DNA of 64,000 bases from Tenodera sinensis (Eukaryota; Arthropoda; Insecta; Mantodea; Mantidae): contig CM060962.1 in assembly GCA_030765045.1 (NCBI GenBank), forward strand, positions 92,111,412-92,175,411. Direction: 5' to 3'. Every line of letters starts with the position of its first letter. Position 1 is the stretch's first letter. The notes under the pieces were generated by a model. It saw only the letters and a list, made by a program, of their open reading frames with translations. It ran no database searches and was not told the origin of the DNA. The position numbers and the translations under genes were made by a program. This document shows positions 44,567 through 55,799 of the stretch, piece by piece.

Positions 44567-44949
44567 CTTGTTCTTCGCATATCTCTGAAGTATTAAGGTC
44601 TTCAAGAAATGATTTGTTCCTGAACTATATAATGGAGAGAAGGGAAGTCTTGCTTTAATCCATGCAGAATAGTAATCAGTTTCAATGTGCAATTGCTGAC
44701 TCAAATTTCAGCTTAATGTCCCTCTTGCTATTGTATTATAAGTTTGGATAATTTTGGTGACACTGTTTGATGGAGCAGAGTTTTGCAGAAACGGTCATGT
44801 GCAAAACTGCCAAATTTTAAAATCAAAACATATCACTCATTAAAAATTACAGTTTTGTGGGCAGCAGCATGACATGGTGTATTTCTCAGAAATTGACTTG
44901 TTTTGGCCCAAAGTGATATTTAGGCTTTTCAAGCACTTTGTTTTAAGTT

Positions 44950-45120
44950 ATCCCAGAGATAGAAATTGCTGGGGATTAGGTCAAGGGACTTAAGAGGGCC
45001 ACAAATTCCTATTAATAATTCTCTCCTGAAACACACTTTCAATTGTTCTAATCAAATACTGGCCGAATGAGCTGTTGCAGAGTAGTATTGAAAAATGGCA
45101 AAATCACGCTTCCTGTCTGT
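44950..45120 (-). pseudogene. Possible mariner-type transposase fragment
   Basis: On the minus strand RIINRNLWPLKSLDLIPSNF and YLW (with one frame change) resemble the WPPRSPDLTPxDFFLW block before the last catalytic residue of mariner-type transposases. Nothing else of the gene is clear. Confidence 0.35.
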
Positions 45121-45615
45121 CAATTCTCTAAAAAAAGGGGGGGGCAAAATTCTATTCATGTACGTACGGGCATCAACTGTTGACTCAAAAAAGATTCGTC
45201 CTATAACTCAGAACCTAACATTGTTCATTAAGTACCCCTTAATACAAAAAAATTGGTGTATGGTGCACCATTAGCAGAGAAAGTTCCTCAGAGCTCCAAT
45301 AAGCGATTTCTATCACTGGAATAATTTAAACAAAGTGTACAAGACAAAACCACATACCCTGGAAAAACTAAAACAAAATATCTTCCAATAAATAGGCAGC
45401 ATTTCTCAACATGAACTATGGTGAGTGATGGATGGTTTCCTAAAGATGTCAAAAATGTATGGACAACAGTGGCCATTTTCAGCATCTTTCATAAAGTTGG
45501 TAAGTAAAGCCTTCAAAAATGTTGTATGGTTTCATCCCTATCTTTCTATGATAGCGGCAGACAAGCGCCAAGGATGCAGAGAGGCAAAACATTGTGTATC
45601 CAGTTTTTAAGTTTA

Positions 45616-46500
45616 TCATTCTCCCGGTATTTTCCCTTCTACAACCTTGGCATTTTTACACAGAGTACAAAATCCACCATTTTTTATTTTTTTTGAACAA
45701 ATCTTTAAATTTCTGTTTAATAGCTTCCACTTTTGTATCTTTGAATTAATTTTTTCCTCAATGTGCACTTCATTAACTGTCTCTATTAACAAACTGGTTG
45801 ATGTTTCTAATTTTTTGATAGAGCAAAACAAAAAACTCAAATTTGCAGATATGTGGGACAATTCAATTTTAGTGTACTGTCGTTCAGTGAATTCTGAAGA
45901 ATGTCAATTGAAGCACCATCCTTATTTAGTTCACCAATCACCGATTTAACATTTTCAAAATTGTTTGCATAATATACAACTGCTTCCACCCATGTCCCTC
46001 AATGGGTAATTCTAGGTCTAGGTGGGGGTGCAAAATCTGCACTCTTGGCTCTGAACAAATCAATTTGTCCTCTTCATGATACAATACAGTGTCTGATCAC
46101 ATATTCTGTATAAACCATGTACTATACAAGTTACGTATATCACAAGTAGGGAACTTACAGAAAGGTGTTTCGCTGTCTTCATATATGGAGCAGCATCGAT
46201 AAGTAAGAGTAAAACATTATCAAATTTCACCCCATTTGGCCATAGGTGCAGAGATTCATTGAATAAGCGAGCTATTCTTACACAATTCAATGCTAATATT
46301 TCTCAACATCAAAGAAAACAGCTTGGAAGCTAGCTCATTTTCTAGCACACCTACCACAGCATTTTCCACTTCCTACTGCTGGAATTTGGTGATTCATCCC
46401 ACATTTTTGACAATAGAATTCTTCCATCATTTGTAAGGAGCCACTAAATTTAGCAACATATTGTTGCAAACAAGAGCTAACACTTTACTTTCGGTATATA
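45616..46500 (-). pseudogene. CGGBP1-like hAT transposase relic, third copy
   Basis: The minus-strand frame at 46290-46060 reads IARLFNESLHLWPNGVKFDN, VLLLLIDAAPYMKTAK and CIVHGLYRICDQTL, matching the hAT core of the first copy. The frame at 45861-45616 (KKLETSTSLLIETVNEVHIE, then GGFCTLCKNAKVVEGKIPGE) matches the later helical region of this family. The segment between is decayed. Three copies of this hAT group in 31 kb indicate a successful lineage in this genome. Confidence 0.7.
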
Positions 46501-46712
46501 TTGCCTATCATTTCACTTAAGACACTGTACTGTATAAATGCTCAACAATGATTGAAGACTATTATATACACCATTGCACAAAAACATGAGTCATGTCTGG
46601 AATGCACACGTACACACACATATGTACATACACTCATGGAAAAAAAAGATTAATCATGTCTGGAATGCATACCTACATTATATACGTGTCTAAATACGCA
46701 CAGACATACATT
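46501..46712. repeat. ACATAC-rich repeat with CATGTCTGGAATGCA units
   Basis: Two copies of CATGTCTGGAATGCA (46591 and 46652 regions) in an (ACAYAC)-rich stretch. The inverse of this unit recurs in the tandem repeat to the right. Confidence 0.6.
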
Positions 46713-46983
46713 CACACATAAATGACAGTCAGACATACCTATTTGTTGAAAACTAAGTTATTTGGTACTCGCAGAGTTGTTCTCTGCCATTAAAGTAGCC
46801 TGGCATTCCAGACATGACTCATTTATTTTTGTCCACAGGGATACATACACACATACATGACAGACAGACATACCCACTTGTTGAAAACTGCAAATTATTT
46901 GGTACACTTTGCCGTTAAGGTAGCCTGGCATTCCAGGCAACTCTTTTTTTTCTTCTTTCTTTTGTCCACAGGTGTACATTGTA
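46713..46983. repeat. Two-unit tandem repeat, about 135 bp
   Basis: The unit runs from CACACATAAATGACAGTCAG through ATTTGTTGAAAACT and AGCCTGGCATTCCAG to TTTGTCCACAGG and is repeated once with moderate divergence. Confidence 0.8.
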
Positions 46984-46989
46984 CACATA

Positions 46990-48401
46990 GACCACGTTCA
47001 CGAAAAGGAAACAGCATTGATCCATACATTATCTAAATCGGCAAAACTCCATTGGGGCTTGGGAAGCAAGGCACTTCATACCATATACAATGGAGCAATA
47101 GAACCTATTTTAACTTATGGTTCGCCAGTATGGGGAGACTCTCTATAGAAACAAAATAACCTCAAGCTTCAGAGAGTCCAACAGCTCTTCTACATTAAAC
47201 AAGCAAAGACATATACGACCATTTCCTATGATGCTTCTTTTGTCATAGCTGGAAATCAACCCATCGACATCACTATTGCCGGTAAAATACAAGAGTACAA
47301 GTCAAGGAGGGGACCATGACATACCAATAGATTTAACAATATGGCGCCATCCAGCAGGAAAGGTATACATTTAAGGACCAGAGAAAAATGCACAATATGA
47401 CATAACTGCCTTTACTGATGGCAGCAAAACAGAAAACAAGATTGGATCCATTGCTGTAATATATAGAGGAGACACAATCCTAAGAGAGCTAAAATACAGA
47501 TTAGATCCAAGGTGCTCTAATAAGCTGAGCAAATGGCAATTCTTTAAGTTCTCCAAGAAATCCATACTCTACAGGATAGAAGTATCACTATAGTAATATT
47601 TACAGACAGTAAAATAGCAGTTTCCTTATTAAACAACAATTCAAAGCACAATACGATAATAGACAGTATTCTGAAGACAATTCACAATTTAGAACTGTGC
47701 ACCACTGGAAAATATATTTCAGCTTGGCGAAAGCTCACATAGGAATAACTGGCAATGAGCTAGCTGACACACTCGCTAACCAAGCTGCTTAAGATGAACG
47801 CCTGGAAATCTACAACAGAATCCCCAAATCAACAACCAAAAGTGAAATCAAAGAGCTAGGTTTGGCAGAGTGGCAGAGAAGATTGAATAACACAACTAAA
47901 GGACTAGTGAGTAAATCCTTTTTTCCATCAGTCAGGACAAGACTCAAGCTGCCCTTATCAAATACACCAGAATTCACAGCAGTAGTTACAGGCCATGGGA
48001 AAACAAACGCATATCTCCATCGATTCCATATAATAGATGATCCATCATGTACATGCAGAAGAGCAGCACAATCAGTGAATCATCTAATCTATGAGTGTCA
48101 GCACAAAAAGCAACAAAAGACAGAGTTATTAAAGCCATAAATAATAACAGCAGTAACTACTGGCCAGTGACCCCTCAAGAACTTGTAACAAAACATTTAA
48201 GAGCATTCAAGAGATTTGTACATACCATATCATTGTAAACATCCCATTAGTAAGACCATTAATGTAATCGAAATACTTATGCTAATTTTGTAACTCTGTA
48301 GTTCATTATACTTGTAAACTCTGTAAAAGACGCATGTAATATTATGCTTTGTAATGGGGCATGCTGATAAGAAAGTACTGTTATAAAAAAAAAAAAAACA
48401 C
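46990..48401 (+). mobile_element. LINE family D, 5'-truncated, with poly-A tail
   Basis: Plus-strand frames show the RT C-terminal region (GLGSKALHTIYNGAIEPILT, YGSPVWGDSL), RNase H (FTDGSKTENKIGSIAVIY, IFTDSKIAVSLLNN, AHIGITGNELADTLANQAA) and the open frame 47862-48140. That frame carries the C-terminal zinc motif (FTAVVTGHGKTNAYLHRF, DPSCTCRRAAQSVNHLIYEC). A 3' UTR follows and a run of 13 As ends at about 48401. Stops and frame changes occur throughout. RNase H presence fits the I/R1/LOA-like group. Confidence 0.85.
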
Positions 48402-48519
48402 ACATGCACGTGCACCTTTTTCTAAAACAGCTTTTTTTTTTTATTCAGGGGGTGTCAAAACATATTTCTGGTGAAATCTCAAATTCGATTTTTTGGATGG
48501 AATACAATACTTCCTCTAC

Positions 48520-48702
48520 CTACCAGTAGAGAAAGTAAACAGAAGATGTTTTGGCAGTTTATATTGAACTTCACACAGCATATGGAGAAACACATTATTA
48601 TCAAAACTTCGAGTTCAAAGCAACATGCTCAATTGGGTTAAAGATTTCACATCCCAAAGATTCATTGCTACTAGATACCATAATGTACAATCAATTAATG
48701 TG
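48520..48702 (+). pseudogene. LINE family E reverse transcriptase fragment
   Basis: Frames give a degraded SAYDSIW-like block (SHSIWRNTLLSKL) and MLNWVKDFTSQRFIATRYHN, matching 53930-54010 of the LINE E copy. It breaks off where the deletion derivative begins at 48703. Confidence 0.7.
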
Positions 48703-49247
48703 ACTCAGGGGTCTCCGTCTAGGGGATATGTGAATAGCGACCACAAGGTACCCAAGCTGAGCAGAACATTACTTCCACTTACTGGTGTTTTGCTCCTCAC
48801 TGTAACTTTTCTATCTGACCTTACCTTGGTCATCTCTTGTTCTCTTCCGACCCCGATGCTATTAGGGTTCCCGAAGGCTAGGAAGTCTTTATTTTTCCAA
48901 CCTCTCCATTTCTCTAATTTCTCTATAAAATCTTAACCCCTAACATGCTGACCTGTCATGGCATGTAATACATCCTCTGATTGGTAATCAGAGGATATGG
49001 TCTGTGAATTTATTTTGATAACTCTCCCGGTCAGGTCGGTGAGACCCGTAAACCAACAAGTGTGGTCCTCCAGACATTCTGGGGGTTGTGAGAGAGCAAT
49101 GTGACCGCCAAAACATAAAAATATGGTGCTCTCTAAAAAGCGGTTACTACACTGCTATTGCTCTCTTCAATATCATCAGTAAAAAATATTGGAGAGCAAG
49201 AGGATTAATGACTTCATTGTCAGAAATCCAGCATTAACTAACAACAA
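48703..49247 (+). mobile_element. LINE family E deletion derivative, copy 2
   Basis: Same structure and the same internal join as 41213-41765 (5' UTR to CAATATCATCAG, then AAAAATATTGGAGAGCAAG). A four-to-five-base length difference and about ten substitutions separate the two. Ends ATTAACTAACAACAACA. Confidence 0.9.
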
Positions 49248-50144
49248 CATTGTACATATAAATAAGGGATTCCGCTTTCAGATAGCGAGGTAGCACATGT
49301 AGTGGAGGTCACTCACTATGGAGTGCATTTACAAATGAACTTCATTCAAACTGCGTTCTCATAATATGACAATGCATGAGACTTTTCATTAAATTTAAAA
49401 ATTACCACACAGAAAAGTGACAAATTCTTTCAGTGAAAACGTATTTAAAAACATTCTTTAGATAAACATACTTTAAAAATGTGTATTTTTATGTAAAATA
49501 GAATTTCATATACAATTGAAGTGTGCTATTTCAGGATTTTCTGTCATAGTTGTAGCTTTTTATCTATCAGCAAGAAGATTTACATACAAATGCACTGCCT
49601 AATAATAATGTAGAAATCATAAAATTTATCTTGAACTGTTATCCTGTCAAAAGATCTTTGTCATTCATTGGTTTGAAATAAAATTACTTTATTCTTAGTA
49701 GCAAATTGTTTTTTTTAATTGTTTCTCATAACAATGAATACTTCTCTTAACACAAAATGTTTACATAAGAATTTGATCCCCATTGGATTCTTTTATATGT
49801 CACCTAAACTCCATCATTCTATGGATGTAAATTTAAAATTTTGACAGCACACTACACATTCACATGCTCTAAATCAATCTTCATACACTTGATCTTTCAT
49901 TTTCAGTGAATAATAATGTACTAGCACTTTCAATTTTTCAAATAAAAGATGTTTTTTCTTACTATTGTAACCAGTTTTCAGATAGGTACTTATTCATCCA
50001 TATATTTCAATTACACAGAATATATAATGAGTTCTTTTACTCTGTAAACATGTATAACAATGTATATTTACATAGTATTGTACAAATATCACAAGTTAAG
50101 AAGATATTTACATGATGCATAAATCGAGTATTGCACAAGTATCA
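49248..50144. other. No gene seen
   Basis: Strongly AT-rich sequence without a recognised feature. Confidence 0.5.
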
Positions 50145-50389
50145 GGCTGCGCCATAGCCGAGTGGTTAGACCATTCGCTTCTCACCAAAGCGGCCCGGGT
50201 TCGAAACTAGGCAACTGCATGTGGCATTTGTGGTGGATGAAGCAGCACTGGGGCTGGTTTCCTCCAAGTTCTCCGTTTTCCCCTGCCATCTCATTCCACC
50301 GGTGCTCCATCTTCATTCCATGTATCATCAGTCTCATCACCTGTGGTGCTTTATGTAGTAAAAGTAGGCGTTAAACACTACAAAAAAAA
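50145..50389 (+). mobile_element. SINE family A, full length with target duplication
   Basis: Plus-strand head GCCATAGCCGAGTGGTTAGA, B box GGGTTCGAAACT, body and short A tail. The flanks TGCACAAGTATCA (50132-50144) and TGCACAAATATCA (50390-50402) form a 13-bp duplication with one mismatch. The best-defined copy of this family here. Confidence 0.93.
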
Positions 50390-50882
50390 TGCACAAATAT
50401 CACGAGTTCAGAAGAACTCTGTACACATGTGTAACAATGTATATTTACATGATGCAAAAATCACGTATTGCACATCTTCATAGTATACATCTTTTCATTT
50501 TTTTAATTCGTGCTACACAAATTATTGCATATGTTTTCCGTATTTAAATTCCTCAATACTGTAAAATACATTTTCAGTGAAGGTGGTTGTTGGCATTTTT
50601 TTTAAGGTTATACGTTTTATTTCATTTGGTAGCTTATTATTCCATATTTGAATTCCTCTATACTATACATTCTCAATTAAATATTTTTAATGGTTTTCAT
50701 TTCTTTGGTGTGGGTTATGTTTTTTATTTCATTTGAAAGCTTATTAAATAATTCTCTTTCTATAATATCTACTGCACGATTGTTTAGTGTTAGCGTTGTT
50801 CTGTAGTAATCATTGTTTCTTAAGCTATAGGTATGTATATTACAATTCCTTTGATACCTTTCATGTACAATGGTCTTTATAC

Positions 50883-50886
<4 letters not shown>

Positions 50887-50951
<65 letters not shown>
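50887..50951. repeat. (TA)n(CA)n microsatellite
   Basis: About 46 bases of TA repeats followed by about 20 of CA. A further TA run lies beyond the MITE at 51184-51199. Confidence 0.95.
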
Positions 50952-50956
<5 letters not shown>

Positions 50957-51183
50957 CCTAAGACAAAAGAATGAGCAGACTCTGGAAGTGTATATTTGTC
51001 TAAGTCCAATCACTCGGCCATCAGCTCAAGTTGAATAGTTAAGACTCGATATGAGAAATGACAACAGAACAACATGAAAGACATGCATTCCATGACACCA
51101 TTGTAAACCGGCCGTGGAAACGACATGGACTTAGACAAATATACGCCTCCATAGCCTGCTCATTTTTTTTGTCTTAGGGTGTG
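50952..51183. mobile_element. MITE with about 57-bp inverted ends
   Basis: The left end CACACCCTAAGACAAAA continues through GAGCAGACTCTGGAAGTGTA and TATTTGTCTAAGTCCA. The right end, inverted, gives CACACCCTAAGACAAAA, GAGCAGGCTATGGAGGCGTA, TATTTGTCTAAGTCCA. The 232-bp element has no coding capacity. It is inserted in a TA repeat, which hides the target duplication and suits a TA-targeting Tc1/mariner-type element. Confidence 0.88.
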
Positions 51184-51477
51184 TATATATATATATATGC
51201 ATGAAACAGAATATCTAAGTTTTTAAATAGGCTTCTGCACATTTTCTATTGTTTATTCCACCTTTATCCATTTCTCTTTGGGTAATATTCCCCCATAGCG
51301 TGACACCATAGCTTATATGTGAGTACATAAATGCATAGTAAACCTGTGTCATCGTTTTGTTGTCCATTGTCCTTCTGATCTGTTTCACAACATAAATACT
51401 CCTGCTTTTCCTGGATACCACTGAACCTTGGCAAGATTTGTTGCATGCAATGTTTTGAATATGTTGTTGTTAGCTAA

Positions 51478-52065
51478 TGCTGGATTTCTGACAATGAAGT
51501 CATTAATCCTCTAGCTCTCCAATATTTTTCACTGATGGATGGGGCACTAGAAGTGGCTGGGCATATTTGAAGGTGGTCTCGGTCCATTTCCTCTTGCAGA
51601 TCATATAGAGGACAGAGTGGTGAAGAATATATCCCAATTCATACCTTATTTTTAGTGGTTTTTTTCTTAGTGAAAAGATTTGGTAGTTTGATTTTGTTGT
51701 ATTAAGTCATTAAATTTTCTCTGGTTCACTTTTGTAGGTTGGTTAAGGATTGTTGTATGGTTTTTTTCTAGTTCTGAACTTTTGTTTTTTGGTTTTGAAG
51801 TCCACATTTCTAAGTCATCAGCAAATAGTGCACACTTCACACCTGATTCTTGTATTTGTTGTGGCAGATCGTTAATAAATATATTAAGAAGTGTAGTGCT
51901 GAGCACTGGGTCTTGTGGTAAGCCAAGGTGTACTTATTATTTATTTATGCCAACAAACTTACTGTTGGTCTGTGGTTCAAATCCCAGTTGTGCCATTGAA
52001 TTCTTAAGTTCCAGTTTTACCTCTTAAACCTTTCAAGGTGTACTTGTTTATATTTAGATATATTT
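51478..52065 (-). mobile_element. LINE family E copy F, internally deleted
   Basis: The minus-strand 3' end (inverse of CTAATGCTGGATTTCTGACA) is followed upstream by the zinc-motif C-terminus, matching 55620-55790. At about 51640 it jumps to the RT region (FINDLPQQIQESGVKCALFA, then DDLEMW), matching 54060-54320. About 1.3 kb present in the full copy is missing. SINE D is inserted at 51936-52033. The upstream limit at 52065 abuts the plus-strand LINE E copy head to head. Confidence 0.85.
51936..52033 (-). mobile_element. SINE family D, short form, in LINE copy F
   Basis: TATTTATTTATGCCAACAAAC-type start (ATTTATTTATGCCAACAAAC), then part of the tRNA-like unit and the CAGTTTTACCTCTTAAACC arm. 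It is flanked by CAAGGTGTACTT at 51924-51935 and again, exactly, at 52034-52045. Confidence 0.92.
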
Positions 52066-52297
52066 CTTCCATGGCATGTAATACGTCCTCTGATTGGTAA
52101 TAAGAGGATATGGTCGGTGAATTTATTTTGATAACTCTCCCAGTCAGGTCAGTGAGACCCATAAACCAACGACAGGTGTGGTCCTCCAGACATTCTGGGG
52201 GTTGTGAGAGAGCGATGTAACCGCCAAAACATAAAAATATGATGCTCTCTAAAAACTTGTTACTATTACTGCTAAGTCTCTTCAATATTTATGAAAT

Positions 52298-53144
52298 ATG
52301 ACTCGAGGGGTAAAATGTTCCGGAGTTAAAATAGTCCCCCATTCGGATCTCCGGGTGGGGACTACTTCTCGAGAACCAAAACATTATATAAATAGAAGAT
52401 CTAACATCAGAATTCTACAATGGAATGCATGTGGTCTCACCCAAACAAAAAGAATAAAACTGAATAAAATTGTATTTGACTATAACATAGATATATTTGT
52501 CATACAAGAAGCAAATCTAACAAATGATCAACTTAAACACTTCAATTTTACTGGATTTTTACTACACCTACTACCCAAAAATAGACAGATAAGTAGTGAA
52601 ATATTAGTTGGAGTAAAAAATTATATTAAATCCTCCTTTCAAATTGTTAAAGAAATGGCTAACACAGATAAAGCTGAATTAATAAAGTTAAATTTTTGGG
52701 ATAACAAAACATCTTCATTTACACAGTATTTACAATCCTCCTAGGAATGAACCAGATCTCTCACTTATTGAGCGATTAAATAAAACAATCATAATTGGGG
52801 ATTTCAATGCCCATTCCAAAAGATGGGGTTATGAAAAAGTGGATTCTACAGGGAAGATAGTGGAAGAATTATTGAATACCACAATCTTTGAACTGATTTA
52901 TCATAAAGAAGATTCCAAAACCTTCATGCATTACTCTGGAGCAGGGAGTAACCCAGACCACTTGTTAGCTACAACAGATATTGTTTCAAAAATTAAAAAA
53001 CAAGTTATAGAAGACCCAAGTTCTGGTCACAGAGCAGTAATTGCTGATATAAAACTAGATAATACAAATAACAGTCAAAATCAAACAAATCTGTATTGGA
53101 ACTTATTAATACAGCTAAAAAGAATCACTTTAATAATTTCTTAG
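52298..53144 (+). pseudogene. LINE E endonuclease domain
   Basis: From ATG 52298, IRILQWNACGLTQTKRIKLN and DIFVIQEANL give the endonuclease N-terminus with the QE catalytic block. After a frame change near 52720, IIIGDFNAHSKRWGYEKVD, SNPDHLLATTDI and SSGHRAVIADI supply the GDFNAH and SGH motifs. The domain nicks the target. It contains one frameshift. Confidence 0.88.
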
Positions 53145-54700
53145 AAAAAATGGATTATAGGACAGATGGCAACAAAGCCCATAAGTTCATAAAAAATGTC
53201 AAGGACAGGAGAGAAAGCAACAGTACACCTATCATACACAACAATAAAATATTAACAAATGATGCAGCCATAGCCGAAATATTCAATGTTCAATATTCAA
53301 AATATTCAAAATTATGTTACAATTCACATAAAGTAACAAGAAATAATAAAAAGGAACATAAACAATTTAAGAAAGATTTGAAACAAGAAAGAGAATGAGA
53401 TCCTAACACTCAATATAATATCTTGTATCAAAATTTCAATATACAAGAACTGAACATTGCAATTAATAATCTAAAAAACAGAAAGTCTCCTGGACCAGAT
53501 CACATACATCCAGAGTTCATAAAAAACCTTGGAAAAACAGCAAAACAACTACTAAAACTCTACAATCTATCCTGGAACACCACTGTACCTGCCGAATGGC
53601 AAAAAGCAATAATTGTCCCACTCTTGAAGAAAGATAAAACAGCATCAGAAATAAAAAATTATAGACCAATAGCTCTTACTAGCATAATAGCAAAAGTAAT
53701 AGAAAGAATGGTGTCAAATAGGTTAAATTGGTTTCTAGAATCCCAAAATTTAATTTCCCCATGTCAACCTGGATTCAGAGAGTTCCACTCTACAAATGAA
53801 CAAGTCTTACTTCTCAGTCAAGAAATCAAAGACTCCTTCAATAGAAAAGAAGATAATCTTTCAGTTTTTGTTGATTTCCGAAGTGCATATGATTCTATAT
53901 GCAGAACAAAACTGCTAAAGAAAGTAAAAAAATAGGGATACAAGGTCCAATGTTTTCATGGCTATGTCATTTCCTAACACAACGCTTTATTGCTACCAGA
54001 TATGGAAGAAATATATCTAAATATAAACAAGTACACCGTGGCTTACCACAAGGCGCAGTGCTCAGCACTACACTTTTTAATATATTTATTAATAATCTGC
54101 CACAACAAATACAAGAATCAAGTGTGAAGTGTGCACTATTTGCTGATGACTTAGTAATGTGGACTTCAAAACCAAAAAAACAAAAGTACAGAACTAGAAA
54201 AAACCATGCAACATTCCTTAAACAACCTGCAAAAGTGGACCAAAGAAAATTTAATGGCTGTTAATACAACAAAATCAAACTACCAAATCCTTTCACTAAG
54301 AAAAAAACCACTAAAAATAAAACTAAATTTTGAGGGTCAACAATTACCAGAAACAAAGGAAGCAAAGTATTTAGGAGTTACATTTGATACTAAACTTACA
54401 TGGAGCAAACAAATAGAAAATATAATACAAAGAGCAGAGAGGCGCCTTTCACTGTTAAAACGTCTAACAGGAATGAAGTGGGGATGCTCCAGAGCAACTC
54501 TTAACACAACATACAATGTATATATAAAGTCATTATTTACTTACTGCAGCAAACTTCTTGTAACAGCAAACACAAAAAGGATTCAAATCTTTCAAAACCA
54601 AAGTCTGAGATTAATTACAGGTGCTATCAAAACCACACCAATAGCAGCTATGGAAATACTAACCAACCAATGCCCCATTGAATATGAAATAGAAAAAGCG
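53096..54700 (+). pseudogene. LINE E reverse transcriptase domain
   Basis: The frame from 53096 continues past an in-frame TGA at 53396-53398 to RKSPGPDHIHPEFIK, AEWQKAIIVPLLKK, NYRPIALTSIIAKVIERMVS and LSVFVDFRSAYDSI (motif A, catalytic Asp). A frameshift in a seven-A run at about 53927-53933 follows. The next frame has HRGLPQGAVLSTTLFNIFIN and CALFADDLVMW, the FADD active site. After a second A-run frameshift near 54185 comes the thumb (EAKYLGVTFDTKLTWSKQI). The catalytic residues themselves are intact. Confidence 0.92.
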
Positions 54701-54989
54701 GCTCTTATTCAACACCAAAAGTTGATCAGACTCCCATTCAATACATGGCACAAGAGAAATTTTACACATACACTAAAGACTCAGGAGAGCTTTCTTTCCA
54801 AAATTCAAGACATCAAGAAGAATGTATACCTTCCTAATTCAAAGGAAAACTTCATATCTAAAGTCAATCCGACACAAACATTAGACATCACATATTATTT
54901 ACACCTGACAGAAGAAGTTAAGAAAAGTGATACTCCAACTAGTGTTCTAAAATTATTGGCATTAGAGACAATCCATACTAGATTTCCAG

Positions 54990-55777
54990 AACACGAATGG
55001 CTCCATATTTATACTGATGGATCATTGATATCAAACCAAGATGGAGCAGGTGCTGGAGTCACATGTCACCTCTTTTCCTATTACAAATCTTTAAGTTATG
55101 GAACTACAAACTTTGATGGAGAAATTGAAGCAATTCGAATGGCCCTATAAAATCTTTTGTACAGAATTTCACATTTTCAGCAAGCAGTTATTCTCTCAGA
55201 TTCCAGGGCAGCAATTATAGCAATTACTTCCAAGTTGTCACCAAAAAACCAAACAATTATAGAATGTTGGAAAATCCTTACTCATCTCACCGCACTTCAA
55301 AAACACCTAGTCTTCCAATGGATACCAGCTCACTGTGGACTGAGTGGTAATGAGAAAGCTGATTTTCTTGGTAAAAAGGGTACTGGCAATGTGCAGAACT
55401 CTATAGTTAATCTACCATTTTATGCAGCTAAAAGATTAGTCAACTCTGAATTCAAAAAAATTATTGCAAAATATTACTACGAAAAATCAAAAAATAAAAG
55501 ATGGGAACTACCAAACATTCAAACAGTAATTCCTGAGTATCCTCGAAAAACAGCAGTTGCAACCTTCAGGTTGATTACAGGACATGATTGTCTGGCAAAA
55601 CACTTAAACAGAATTGGGATATATTCTTCACCACTCTGTCCTCTATGTGATCTGCAAGAGGAAATGGATCGAGGCCACCTGCAAATATGCCCAGCCATTT
55701 CTAGCAGCCCATCCATCTGTGAAAAATATTGGAGAGCAAGAAGATTAATGACTTCATTGTCAGAAATCCAGCATTAG
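54990..55777 (+). pseudogene. LINE E RNase H and C-terminal zinc motif
   Basis: WLHIYTDGSLISNQDGAGAG, FDGEIEAIRMAL, a stop at 55148-55150, VILSDSRAAIIAI and VFQWIPAHCGLSGNEKADFL give a full set of RNase H catalytic residues (D, E, D, and the terminal motif). RKTAVATFRLITGHDCLAKH then leads to CPLCDLQEEMDRGHLQICPA, a CCHC motif. The TAA is in frame with both sides and is the only break in this part; a single C-to-T change of CAA would explain it. Confidence 0.92.
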
Positions 55778-55799
55778 CTAACAACAACACATATAAAGG

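Larger units (their letters stand above)
50660..51460 (-). pseudogene. LINE family G 3' end (Jockey-like), split by microsatellite and MITE
   Basis: On the minus strand 51420-51290 reads RKSRSIYVVKQIRRTMDNKT, VYYAFMYSHISYGVTLWGN, the end of the RT domain. 50870-50680 reads RYQRNCNIHTYSLRNNDYYR, IERELFNKLSNEIKNI, the usual C-terminus of Jockey-like ORF2. The two are separated by a (TA)n/(CA)n run and a 232-bp MITE. There is no RNase H, in contrast to families D and E. Confidence 0.7.
52066..55790 (+). mobile_element. LINE family E, nearly complete copy
   Basis: Holds 5' UTR (52066-52297, lacking the first 250 or so bases present at 41213), one long ORF2 relic (52298-55777) and a very short 3' UTR ending GCTAACAACAACA. 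The domains, in order, are APE endonuclease, RT, RNase H and a C-terminal zinc motif. No gag-type ORF1 is seen. By my frame comparison four frameshifts and two in-frame stops separate it from an open gene. Copies or pieces also lie at 41213, 48520, 48703 and 51478. Confidence 0.92.

Noticed and set aside
50787..51038. ORF with alternating Ile-Tyr and Thr-His runs
   Set aside because: It is the translation of the TA/CA microsatellite.
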